A stretch of DNA of 64,000 nt from Streptomyces clavifer. GTDB lineage: Bacteria > Actinomycetota > Actinomycetes > Streptomycetales > Streptomycetaceae. The stretch spans positions 164,120-228,119 of the forward strand of contig BMWJ01000011.1 in assembly GCA_014651175.1 (NCBI GenBank). Direction: 5' to 3'. The notes beneath the pieces are model-generated. The model had not been told where the DNA came from. It ran no database searches and worked only from the letters and a program-made list of their open reading frames with translations. Each line of letters begins with the position of its first letter. Positions within the stretch are counted from its first letter, which is position 1. Position numbers and translations under genes: made by a program. Of this stretch, positions 36,001 to 43,616 are shown in pieces.

Positions 36001-36576
36001 TCAGGCGGCAGCCGTTTCCTGGCCGGGCCCGTAGGCGCGGGCGAACCCGGCGCCCGCGCACAGCAGGGCGGTGATGTCCGCGTGGGTGCGGTGCTGCCGC
36101 TCCGACCACGGCGCGGAGCGGGCGGAATCGGATCCGGTGTGGGCCCGGATCACGACGTCCAGCACGGTCCCCGCGATCCACGCGGTGTCCGTGTCGCCGT
36201 GGTCTCCCTGGCCGACGCGGTTCAGCGCGGTGTGCAGCGAGAGCGGTGAAGCCGGGGCGTCGGTCTCGTCCCGGATCAGCCGCATGAGGGCCCGGAGCAT
36301 GTCCTTGACTGTCATCTTGTCGTCGTCGGCGGGCAGGTCCTCGCTGTGGGTGGTGCGGTAGTTCGTGGTCCGGGCCCAGCCGTCCTGGTGGAGGAGAGCG
36401 ATGGTGGCGTCCAAGTGTCGGGCGACGGCCTGGCCGGTGGATTCCTCGCCGGACGGGCCGGTCCACACCGGCCGGTAGGCGTCGGCAGTGAGGCCGGCCG
36501 CGGTGCGCAGCGTCTCGGCGGTGAACACCGCAGCAGTGGTCTCGGTGGAGAGGGCGGGTGTTGTTGTCTTGGGCAT
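36001..36576 (-). CDS. DUF6197-family protein, 191 aa
   Basis: The domain reads HLDATIALLHQDGWARTTNY, then LMRLIRDETDAPASPLSLHT and a C-terminal ADITALLCAGAGFARAYGPG. The GW segment and spacing match DUF6197 proteins, abundant on Streptomyces plasmids and of unknown function. It lies upstream of the DUF2637 gene in the same direction. Confidence 0.7.
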   Translation of the reverse strand: MPKTTTPALSTETTAAVFTAETLRTAAGLTADAYRPVWTGPSGEESTGQAVARHLDATIALLHQDGWARTTNYRTTHSEDLPADDDKMTVKDMLRALMRLIRDETDAPASPLSLHTALNRVGQGDHGDTDTAWIAGTVLDVVIRAHTGSDSARSAPWSERQHRTHADITALLCAGAGFARAYGPGQETAAA

Positions 36577-36624
36577 GTGGGCCTCGATCTCGTGGTCTGG
36601 TCCGGGCTGTCCGGCTCCCCGTCA

Positions 36625-36667
36625 CCGCCCGACCTGACCGCCGGTGTTCGGCGGTCGGGTCGGGCGG
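36625..36667 (-). terminator. Terminator after the DUF5999 gene
   Basis: A 19-base stem with one mismatch (CCGCCCGACCTGACCGCCG and its partner) and 5-base loop lies just past the DUF5999 stop. Confidence 0.85.
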
Positions 36668-36679
36668 ATCAGGCAGCCG

Positions 36680-36928
36680 TCAGGCCGTGGCCGCGGCGAG
36701 CGGCCGGTGCGGGGCGACGATCCGGTTGTCGGGCAGCAGCTCGCCGGTGTCCTCGAAGATCACCAGGGCGTTGCACAACAGGCTCCAGCCCTGTTCCGGG
36801 TGAGCGGCCACGACCTGCGCGGCCTCACGGTCCGGGCTGTCTGCGGTCGGGCACTGCGGGGTGTGCGTGCACAATGCGTCCGGAAGACGCCCGGTCGTGC
36901 CAGCGGCGCGCGGGGAGTGGGGTTCCAT
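36680..36928 (-). CDS. DUF5999-family small protein, 82 aa
   Basis: This protein has the DUF5999 pattern: CTHTPQCPTADSPDREAAQV, AHPEQGWSLLCNALVIFEDT and GELLPDNRIVAPHRPLAA. The family is confined to streptomycetes and relatives, often on plasmids, with unknown function. The ribosome site overlaps the stop of the upstream frame, giving tight coupling. The usual short family length suggests it is complete. Confidence 0.8.
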   Translation of the reverse strand: MEPHSPRAAGTTGRLPDALCTHTPQCPTADSPDREAAQVVAAHPEQGWSLLCNALVIFEDTGELLPDNRIVAPHRPLAAATA

Positions 36929-36937
36929 GAGTGCTCC

Positions 36938-37290
36938 TCAGGGGCGGTTGCGGAGGTGGGTGAGGTAGGCGTCCTGCAGTCGGACGAACCGCTCGAGGAG
37001 CGGGGCGCCGGTCTCGCAGGGCTGCTTGGTCTGGCAGGGCTCGCAGCCCTTGCGGTGGGCGCGCCAGGTGTCGCTGGCGGCCATGTAGCGGGTGTGGAGG
37101 CTGTCAGCCACCGGCAGGATTCCGATCAGCTCGTGCGGGGTGACGTCGGTGACGCGGTGGCCCGCGTCCCATGCCTGGGCGCGCCGTGGCGGCGGCCGCG
37201 AGCAGGAGGTGCGTGAGCGGGTGAGTCAGGCCACGTAGGTCGATGGCCCGGACCGCGTGGTGTTGGGCGGCCCGGGCCGCTCGTATCAGC
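36938..37290 (-). pseudogene. Hypothetical protein with one frameshift
   Basis: LIRAARAAQHHAVRAIDLRG to LTHLLLAAAATA is in one frame. It continues in another as AQAWDAGHRVTDVTPHELIG and ends with a Cys cluster (CEPCQTKQPCETGAP) and LQDAYLTHLRNRP. The shift lies near 37190. The stop overlaps the ribosome site of the DUF5999 gene, so the unit was once an operon. The family is unknown. Confidence 0.5.
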
Positions 37291-37301
37291 TGTGCCGGCA
37301 G

Positions 37302-37415
37302 CTACTTCTTGCCGCCGCATGTGCACGGTTCGTGGCGCACCGACTGGAACTTCTTGCCGTCAGCGCCGGTCTGGTTGACGGTGACCAGCCGCGGGAGGTG
37401 TCCGCAGGAACTCAT
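37302..37415 (-). CDS. 37-residue Cys-containing protein
   Basis: The ATG at 37415 overlaps the upstream stop as ATGA. The product starts MSSCGHLPRLVTVNQTGADG and ends EPCTCGGKK. It resembles other tiny plasmid proteins with a metal-type cysteine cluster. The function is unknown. Confidence 0.5.
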   Translation of the reverse strand: MSSCGHLPRLVTVNQTGADGKKFQSVRHEPCTCGGKK

Positions 37416-37834
37416 CGGGCCGCCCCCGAACCGCTGCAGGCACCGCAGGACTGCCAGTGCTGCCGGGACACCCCGTCGCTGCTGGTGTCCACCGTCTTCC
37501 CGCCCGCACCGTGGCACGAGGTGCAGGCCTGGTTCGCGGCGATGCTGGTCGACCGGAATGTGAGGGGGCGGGTGAGGAGTAGGACGGGCTGGCGCTTGTA
37601 GCCGGGGGACATCTCGGCCAGGGTTCGGCGGGCATGACGGCCGGCGGATCCGGCGCGGCGGTCACCGTCGACGACCAGACCGGCAACAAGCTGGCGGAAT
37701 GAGTCGGTCTCGTCCCGCTCGTATCCCCGCTTGTCGTCCTCGCGGCGGATGTCGTCGATGGTGCCGGCGCGCGGAGCGATGGGGAGTCCGGCCCCGTGTG
37801 CGGGTCGGATCATGGTCGATGTAATGCTGTGCAT
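37412..37834 (-). CDS. Small protein with DnaJ-like zinc repeat, 140 aa
   Basis: The protein ends with two zinc-finger half-repeats like those of DnaJ (ACTSCHGAGGKTV and CGACSGSGAAR). The N-terminal part is basic and disordered (RREDDKRGYERDETDSFRQL). AGAAGGG precedes the ATG. It heads a short operon with the 37-residue gene. The zinc repeats suggest nucleic-acid or protein binding; nothing further can be said. Confidence 0.6.
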   Translation of the reverse strand: MHSITSTMIRPAHGAGLPIAPRAGTIDDIRREDDKRGYERDETDSFRQLVAGLVVDGDRRAGSAGRHARRTLAEMSPGYKRQPVLLLTRPLTFRSTSIAANQACTSCHGAGGKTVDTSSDGVSRQHWQSCGACSGSGAAR

Positions 37835-37870
37835 GCGCGTGTTGCCCTTCTACGGAGGGTGACGTGCGAA

Positions 37871-37906
37871 GACGAACCCCCGGGGGCCTAAGCCCGGGGG
37901 TTCGTC
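37871..37906 (-). terminator. Second hairpin between leftward units
   Basis: The arms GACGAACCCCCGGG and CCCGGGGGTTCGTC pair perfectly over an 8-base loop, about 110 bases past the stop at 38016. With the hairpin at 37949 it forms a tandem terminator. Confidence 0.7.
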
Positions 37907-37948
37907 GTGTTCAGGGCCCCAGTGGCCCCGTGGCTGCTGTACGAGGAG

Positions 37949-37995
37949 CCACGGTCCCGGCCGCCCCCTGTACTGCGGGGCGGCCGGGACCGTGG
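37949..37995 (-). terminator. Terminator after the 110-aa protein gene
   Basis: A perfect 19-base stem (CCACGGTCCCGGCCGCCCC and partner) encloses 9 bases, 20 bases beyond the stop at 38016. Confidence 0.85.
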
Positions 37996-38015
37996 TCGAT
38001 CGTCGGGACTGGAAA

Positions 38016-38348
38016 TCAGGCAGCGGCCGCGATGTGCCGGGGCGGCCATCCGCTCGCCTGTTCCCTCACCGCCACGGTGAGGAGCTGGGCGTGGAAACTC
38101 GGCGAGGTCTGCTCACGGACGACCTGGCGGGCGGCCCGCGCGAGCCAGGCCGGGAGATCACCCTCCATGCCGGTGTCGGGCACCAGCTGGAGCGTGCCGA
38201 GCGCCACCGTCCACGCGGCGCGGGCGAGTTCGCGACCGCGCCGGTAGTCGATCAGTTCGAGGCGGTCGTGCACGTAGGAGAGGAGCGGCATCTCGTACGC
38301 GGCCAACAGGTCCGCCGGGCTGAGGATCTGGGCCTGCGATGTCTGCAC
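38016..38348 (-). CDS. Hypothetical protein, 110 aa
   Basis: The GTG at 38348 has GGAAGGA upstream. The protein reads QTSQAQILSPADLLAAYEMP, YVHDRLELIDYRRGRELARA and WLARAARQVVREQTSPSFHA. It is soluble and helical, bracketed by two strong terminators, so it is probably monocistronic. No family is recognised. Confidence 0.65.
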   Translation of the reverse strand: MQTSQAQILSPADLLAAYEMPLLSYVHDRLELIDYRRGRELARAAWTVALGTLQLVPDTGMEGDLPAWLARAARQVVREQTSPSFHAQLLTVAVREQASGWPPRHIAAAA

Positions 38349-38410
38349 GGGTTTGTCCTTCCGTGGGGTTCTGTCGGGCCCGGGTGGCCCTGAAACTGCC
38401 GAACAAACAG

Positions 38411-38454
38411 CCACGGTCCTGGCCACCCCTGTGTGGGGGTGGCCAGGACCGTGG
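38411..38454 (-). terminator. Terminator after the 273-aa protein gene
   Basis: A perfect 19-base stem (CCACGGTCCTGGCCACCCC and partner) with a 6-base loop lies 22 bases beyond the stop at 38476. Its arm resembles that at 37949, suggesting duplication of a terminator. Confidence 0.85.
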
Positions 38455-38475
38455 TCGGTGATGCGGACTGAGGTA

Positions 38476-39297
38476 CTACCGATTGAGCTGCTCGACTCTC
38501 GTTGCCAGCAGCGCGATGGCGCTCATGAGCTCGGCGCGCCTCCACTCGGTCAACTGCGGACCACCGGCCTTCTCGGGGGTAAGGGACTGGAGAATCGCCA
38601 CGAGAGTGTCGTGGGCACGCTGAATGTCGGCCCTCCTCACTGACTCGGCGGTCTCCGTCCACTGCAACTCGCGCAGCGACCGAGCGCCCCGCTCCTGCCG
38701 CTCCGCCGTTTCTTCCAGGGTGGTGGCGGAGCGGCGGGGACGGGTACGCGCCGCCTTGAACGCGTAGAGGCGCGCGAGCCTGTCGCCGTCGGTGCAGCGG
38801 GGGGAGTCGGGCTTGGCGCAGACCGAGCAGCCCTTCCTGTGCTCCTGGCAGCGCCTGAGCGTGCTCTTGGCATCCATCAGGCGCGGGGCCAGGATCTGGC
38901 TGACAGCGGGAGTGACGGCCGCCCGAGGCTTCCGGGTGACGCGATTCGAGCGGCGGCCGCCGGTCTCGGAGACACCCTCCTCCAGACGCTGCCACCACTG
39001 CTCGATGTCCACATCAAGGATCACCAGGCGATTCGAGCCGCGGAGGCAGCGGACCGGGTCCTCGGTGCCGGCCGGTTCCGTGTGATGCGGAACCAGCTTG
39101 GGCTTCGGACCGCCCGGCTTGTTGATCGGGACCCAGGTCCGGCAGCTCGGGCAGACCAGCGCGATGCAGGCCGGCCGCAAGTCGTACTCGTGAGGGCGGA
39201 GGGCCGATACAGCAATGGGAGGCAGGGGGCTGACGGCCCTGGTACGGGTCCGACGCACCCGCTGCTGGGCAGTGCGCTCAAGGGTCGATGCAGACAT
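38476..39297 (-). CDS. Hypothetical zinc-site protein, 273 aa
   Basis: An AGGAG site precedes ATG 39297. The N-terminal half has CIALVCPSCRTWVPIN and, further on, LVPHHTEPAG and VRCLRGSNRLV. A middle segment carries CQEHRKGCSVCAKPDSPRC, probably a second metal site. The C-terminal half is helical (RADIQRAHDTLVAILQSLTP). It is divergent from the control operon at 39648. Similar proteins occur on Streptomyces mobile elements, but I cannot name a function. Confidence 0.65.
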   Translation of the reverse strand: MSASTLERTAQQRVRRTRTRAVSPLPPIAVSALRPHEYDLRPACIALVCPSCRTWVPINKPGGPKPKLVPHHTEPAGTEDPVRCLRGSNRLVILDVDIEQWWQRLEEGVSETGGRRSNRVTRKPRAAVTPAVSQILAPRLMDAKSTLRRCQEHRKGCSVCAKPDSPRCTDGDRLARLYAFKAARTRPRRSATTLEETAERQERGARSLRELQWTETAESVRRADIQRAHDTLVAILQSLTPEKAGGPQLTEWRRAELMSAIALLATRVEQLNR

Positions 39298-39557
39298 TAG
39301 GAGCTCCTGATGTGCGGAGTGACGGGTAGCTGTGTCGCGGGTGCTCTCTCCGCCCTCCAGGCCGCGCGGCGAACCGGCGTCCTACAGGACAGACAGCGCA
39401 TACGCGCTGCGACATTGCACGCGGCAGTCACGGTCCCGAGGAGGAGTTAGAGGTGCCTCAACTCCTCGGAGCACACCGAAGTGGCGATCTGCTGCGGTTG
39501 CCCAGCTGAGGCGTTCGCCCTGAGATGGGAACAATTCGAAGCCTACTCGCACTGAAA

Positions 39558-39590
39558 GTGCTAGTCAACACTCTCCCTGTTACCTAGCAC
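39558..39590. promoter_or_regulatory. Operator-like palindrome in the divergent region
   Basis: GTGCTAG at 39558 and CTAGCAC at 39584 are inverted, with a second symmetrical pair AACA/TGTT inside. The site lies about 60 bases upstream of the rightward control operon start, in a 350-base divergent region that also has a GAGGAGTT/AACTCCTC hairpin at 39441-39467. It is a candidate site for the XRE protein or a GntR-type KorSA-like regulator. Confidence 0.55.
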
Positions 39591-39647
39591 CACAATTTAA
39601 GGTGTGAGAGTATGGGTGAGGTTTCGCTGTATAGAGAGGAGGACTCC

Positions 39648-39980
39648 GTGCCTAGCAACGGGTTTGCACTGACGGTGCGGTTCACCCTGAGAGACGCGTC
39701 AGCTGCTCAGCAGTTCGACGCGCTACTTTCCGGGGCGATCGGAGGCATCCGGGCTGAGCCCGGCACGCTGGCCTACATCGTCCACACCCCGGTTGATGAA
39801 CCCCTGGTGAGGGTCTTCTACGAGCTCTACGTCGACCGAAGCGCCTTCCAGGCGCACGAGGAGCAGGGGCATACGAAGCACTTCCTCGCCGCCCGAGAGG
39901 CCCTACTGACCGCCGTCGATGTGACTTTCCTTGACGAGATAGGCGAGCTCACAAAGCGCCCTGGGGTAGGCGGGTCATGA
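39648..39980 (+). CDS. ABM-fold (antibiotic biosynthesis monooxygenase-like) protein
   Basis: This encodes 110 residues of a dimeric ferredoxin-like ABM fold: FALTVRFTLRDASAAQQFDA, EPGTLAYIVHTPVDEPLVRV and FYELYVDRSAFQAHEEQGHT. The GTG at 39648 is chosen because AGGAGG precedes it by five bases; the ATG at 39612 has no such site. ABM proteins are small oxygenases or ligand-binding proteins. It overlaps the XRE gene by four bases (ATGA), so it may sense or modify a small molecule for that regulator. Confidence 0.8.
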   Translation: MPSNGFALTVRFTLRDASAAQQFDALLSGAIGGIRAEPGTLAYIVHTPVDEPLVRVFYELYVDRSAFQAHEEQGHTKHFLAAREALLTAVDVTFLDEIGELTKRPGVGGS

Positions 39981-41233
39981 AACCGACAGGCAAGGACGTT
40001 GACCCCCAGGACCGGGTGTTTGGCCAGCGTGTTCAGAAGTACCGCAAAGAACTGGGTCGAACACAGGCTGAGTTCGCTGCTGCACTCGGTAAAACCAGCA
40101 GCTGGCTGTCGCAGGTGGAACGAGGCATCCAGCCGGTCCAGCGGATGGATCTGCTGCAGCAGATCGCCGATGAACTGGGAGTGTCTGTCCAGCAGCTAAG
40201 GCCGAGTGCACCCACTGACTCCGGCACTCCCCTGAGTGGCCCGGGCGGGCCAGCGCTGTCCAACGACCTGGACGAAACTCGACGGCTGCTCTCGGGGCAT
40301 CCTGCACTTCGGACTCTCCTAGCCGGTACCAGTGCAGGCCAACCGCGATCCGTGGAAGCCTTGCAGGCTGATGTCGGTGACCTCTGGGACCTGACTCATG
40401 CCGGCCAGCTGGCTCGCGTGGGCGTACTGGCCGTGGACTTGCTGCCTGAACTCGAGCGAGCGGTCCGTACCGCCGCGGCGGAAGAGCGGCCAGGCCTCTA
40501 CCTCCAGATCTCACGCGCGTACCAAGCGCTGTCCGCAGCCTTTGTCCGACAGGACGAAGCGGACGCCGCCTGGGTGGCCGCAGACCGGGCGATCTTCGCT
40601 GCGGAGCGCTCCGGCGACCCGTTGCATGTCTGTGCCAGCGTTTTCAGGATGGTGCAGGCGTTCGTCCGCCTCCGAAGTCTTGGACAGGCAGAACATGCTG
40701 CTCAGACAGCGATCGATGCCCTGCGTGAACACGGTGGAAGCGCACCGGAAGCACTGTCAGCGCTGGGTTCACTGCATCTGGCGCTCGCGCTCGTTAGAGC
40801 TCGCTCTGGTGCTCGGACAGCGGCCAAGGAGGAGATCAATCAAGCACGCTCGATCGCTGCGCAACTCGGCAAGGACCGCAATGACTTCAATCTGGAGTTC
40901 GGGCCGGTCAACGTAGAGATTCAGGCAGTAAGCACCGCGGTGGAGCTGGGTGACGCTGGTGAAGCCTTGGATATCGGTTCAGAGATCGAAGCCGCGCTTC
41001 TCTCTCCAGAGCGGCAAGCGCGGCTCTTGATGGATCTGGGACGGGCTCACGTCCAGAGGCGGCACGGTGGAGAAGCTTTGAACTGCCTGCTTAAGGCCGA
41101 GGTCATCGCTCCCGAACTCATCCGAACCCACCAGGCCGCACGGTCTGCGATTCGAGAGCTCGTTCTGATCGCTGGTGAGCATGCCACCCGCGATTTGCTC
41201 GACTTGGCTGAACGGGCCGATGCGCTGGCTTGA
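39977..41233 (+). CDS. XRE-type regulator with TPR-like C-terminal domain
   Basis: This encodes 418 residues. The helix-turn-helix occupies about residues 15-70 (LGRTQAEFAAALGKTSSWLS then VERGIQPVQRMDLLQQIADE). The remaining 320 residues are TPR-like helices (AQTAIDALREHGGSAPEALS, RLLMDLGRAHVQRRHGGEAL). This is a common Streptomyces architecture in which the TPR part binds a peptide or small effector. Coupled translation with the ABM gene and a nearby palindrome suggest control of the mobile element or its own operon. Confidence 0.85.
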   Translation: MKPTGKDVDPQDRVFGQRVQKYRKELGRTQAEFAAALGKTSSWLSQVERGIQPVQRMDLLQQIADELGVSVQQLRPSAPTDSGTPLSGPGGPALSNDLDETRRLLSGHPALRTLLAGTSAGQPRSVEALQADVGDLWDLTHAGQLARVGVLAVDLLPELERAVRTAAAEERPGLYLQISRAYQALSAAFVRQDEADAAWVAADRAIFAAERSGDPLHVCASVFRMVQAFVRLRSLGQAEHAAQTAIDALREHGGSAPEALSALGSLHLALALVRARSGARTAAKEEINQARSIAAQLGKDRNDFNLEFGPVNVEIQAVSTAVELGDAGEALDIGSEIEAALLSPERQARLLMDLGRAHVQRRHGGEALNCLLKAEVIAPELIRTHQAARSAIRELVLIAGEHATRDLLDLAERADALA

Positions 41234-41327
41234 GCACTCAAGCAACTCACTGTCGCACCTTGCGGCTCCCGGGACACTTCATGATGTATCTTTCAAGCGA
41301 TCCCGGTGATGATCAAAGGAGATGTTG

Positions 41328-41603
41328 GTGGTGGATCTACTTGCAGCGGTGGATGCCGTCTTGACGCGGTCTCCTGAACTGCCAACCCCTTCTGCTCGTG
41401 CCCGCCTCCGCAAGGCCGATGGGCTGACGCAGCAACAGGTGGCTGACCTTCTGGGCGTTCGGCGGCTAGCCGTGGCCCGTTGGGAGGCCGGCAAGGTCGA
41501 GCCTCGGGAGCCGCACCGCCAGGCATACATTCGGCTGCTTGCAGGCCTGGCTATCAAGCACCCGCTCGCGACCGGCCCGGACACCAGCAACCTTCAGGAG
41601 TGA
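41328..41603 (+). CDS. Small helix-turn-helix protein, about 91 aa
   Basis: AAAGGAG at 41315 fits GTG 41328 or 41331 better than the ATG 41322 that touches it. The protein contains a clear HTH (LTQQQVADLLGVRRLAVARW then EAGKVEPREPHRQAYIRLLA). It follows the XRE gene by about 90 bases and may be a second regulator of the element. Confidence 0.75.
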   Translation: MVDLLAAVDAVLTRSPELPTPSARARLRKADGLTQQQVADLLGVRRLAVARWEAGKVEPREPHRQAYIRLLAGLAIKHPLATGPDTSNLQE

Positions 41604-41644
41604 TCTTGATGCCACCGTTTGCCAGATCCCCCTAGGGAATGACA

Positions 41645-41678
41645 AAACCGCCCCGTCCCGGCAAGGACGAAGCGGTTT
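41645..41678 (+). terminator. Terminator after the small HTH gene
   Basis: The arms AAACCGC with CGTCC and GGACG with GCGGTTT form a bulged stem, followed by TCT. It lies about 40 bases past the HTH stop. Confidence 0.65.
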
Positions 41679-41881
41679 CTAAGTCGACTCGAGCCTCTCA
41701 CAGCCATCCGAGTCGTGTCCGGTGAGGTGACCTCGCCGGGGGTGATGCCCGTGGACCTCGCGGCCCACGTGGTCACCTGTACCCAGAATAGGCGGCCCTC
41801 TCACGGTTTGCCACCAACGCTGGGCTCCTGTCAGGTCACATTCGCAGGTCGCGGCTCCCCTAATCAGGGGATTTAGCCTTG

Positions 41882-43138
41882 ATGTACCTTCTGCGCGCAT
41901 GCGCGGAGCCCTTCGCTGAGCGGACTACATCCCGGCGACTCGCACGTTATGTCGAGCTGGACGAGATCCCGCTCATGCCGGTCTCGCTGGTTCTCGGAGA
42001 GGCGCAGAGCGTCAGCCACACCCAGTCGCGGCGTGCTGAGCCGCGCGCGTGGCTGCGGGCTGTGATGTGGCTGGTCGATGCCAGGATCCACCCGCGATCT
42101 GGGCCGACCACGCTCGCAGTAGCGCTGGACCTCGCCGACCGCATGGACTACCGGCGTGGGCTCGTGATGTACGGCCTCGATGCCACTGCCCGGCGCACCG
42201 GGCTGTCTCTGGCCACTGTGAAGCGCCACGTGAAGGTGCTGCGCGAGCTGGGCGCACTGGCGTGGTGGCGGCATGGCAGCAAACGTAATCTCCGGCTCCC
42301 CGGTCGCGCGTACACGGCCACATCCACCATCTACGCCGCGGTGATCCCCCCGGTATACGACCACGCGATGGGGCACCGGCTCGCCGGATCCGGTTACGAG
42401 GCCCGGGTGTGCGGGGTGACCGAGGCCGGCCGGGAGCGTGCCGTCACGACGTCGGCCGCCCGCAGTCCGCAGCGCGGCACCTCTGTGGATAACAAGCCTG
42501 TAGATAAAGCCAGTTCAGGGGTGCATGAGCCCCAATCTCCTGGTCAGTACCACAAATCACCTGAAGCTAATGTTGAGAGTGGTAGTAACTACACCTCGCG
42601 CCAGCGCGCGAGCCGCGACACCGAATCCTCCGCCTCCGAAAAGAGCAGCAGCAAGGGCCGGGAGCCTCGACGGACGGCTCGTCAGGTGCGACGCGGTATC
42701 TGGATCACCCGGCAGGTGCGGGCCCGTGTGCAGTGGACCCAGGGCGTGCGGCTGCGGCGACTGGAGTACGTGCTGCGGCCACTCCTGGATGCCGGTCTGG
42801 ATGCCGACACGATCGCGGCGGAGCTCCACTCCTGGATGCTGACCTGGCGTCCGGCCCGCCCGGCGGAATACATCCGAGTCCAGCTGGCCAAGCAGGCCTC
42901 GAGCCTGCACGAGGCTAAGCAGTACGAGGCCGCCGAGGGATGGAACCCGGAGGAGGCGTCCGGAGCACTCTCAGCGTCCAGGCCTGGCCTGGTGCGCAGT
43001 GTCCTGGACGGCCTCGCCGCGGGCCTGGCTGCCTACTCCGCGAACCAGGCAGAGCGCGGCCTGGACGACCTCGGCGACCACGATGCGGCCGCCGACATTG
43101 CCGCCTTCCTCGCCGGCTCGACGGGAGTACTGACATGA
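41882..43138 (+). CDS. Winged-helix replication- or maintenance-type protein
   Basis: This encodes about 418 residues. An N-terminal region (about 45-85) leads to a winged helix (LDATARRTGLSLATVKRHVK, VLRELGALAWWRHGSKRNLR). A Ser/Arg-rich linker (about 200-265) follows, then a helical C-terminus (LRRLEYVLRPLLDAGLDADT, PAEYIRVQLAKQASSL). Relatives occur next to transfer and replication genes of Streptomyces elements, and the domain order recalls plasmid replication initiators, but I cannot prove that. Its stop overlaps the start of the decayed DUF721 gene as ATGA. The start at 41882 lacks a clear ribosome site. Confidence 0.65.
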   Translation: MYLLRACAEPFAERTTSRRLARYVELDEIPLMPVSLVLGEAQSVSHTQSRRAEPRAWLRAVMWLVDARIHPRSGPTTLAVALDLADRMDYRRGLVMYGLDATARRTGLSLATVKRHVKVLRELGALAWWRHGSKRNLRLPGRAYTATSTIYAAVIPPVYDHAMGHRLAGSGYEARVCGVTEAGRERAVTTSAARSPQRGTSVDNKPVDKASSGVHEPQSPGQYHKSPEANVESGSNYTSRQRASRDTESSASEKSSSKGREPRRTARQVRRGIWITRQVRARVQWTQGVRLRRLEYVLRPLLDAGLDADTIAAELHSWMLTWRPARPAEYIRVQLAKQASSLHEAKQYEAAEGWNPEEASGALSASRPGLVRSVLDGLAAGLAAYSANQAERGLDDLGDHDAAADIAAFLAGSTGVLT

Positions 43139-43556
43139 CAGAAACCGTTTCGTTCGGTGTCGACCTCGCCCGAGCCGCCTACCGGGCCGCCCGCGCCGCA
43201 GCCAAAGCCGCACCCCAGCCCAAGCGCCGAACGGCCCGGCAGCACCCCGCCGTCCTCGGGGCGCGGGCCGGGATCCGCTGTCCTTCGGCGACGCGATCAG
43301 CCGGATGGTGACCGAGCGGGGTGGGAGCTGGCTGCGGCCGACGCAGTGCGCTCGATCAGTGGCCCACCATCGCCCCGCATCTCGTCGGTAAGGTGCCGTC
43401 GGCTATGACGCGGAGCCCCGTAACCTGCAACTCCTGCCCTCCATCCCCGCCTGTGCCACCCAGCTGAATCTGTATCAGCGCGACATCGTGGCCAAGATCG
43501 ACGGAGTTATCGGCTCAGACGCCGTCTGCAAGCAGGAAGTTTCGCGACCTGCGGTT
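43135..43556 (+). pseudogene. DUF721 (DciA-like) protein, frameshifted
   Basis: The gene opens TETVSFGVDLARAAYRAARA and then needs several frame changes to read RDPLSFGDAISRMVTERG, WELAAADAVRSISG, QWPTIAPHLVGKV and TQLNLYQRDIVAKIDGVIG. These are the hallmarks of DUF721 proteins, some of which (DciA) load the replicative helicase. In Streptomyces elements the gene usually follows a winged-helix gene, as here. The decay stops against the worn end of CRISPR array 1. Confidence 0.75.
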
Positions 43557-43616
43557 CTCAGCTCCCCATCGGCCAATGTGGCGGCGGCATGTCAGACTCC
43601 GGCCGATTCACTCCGT

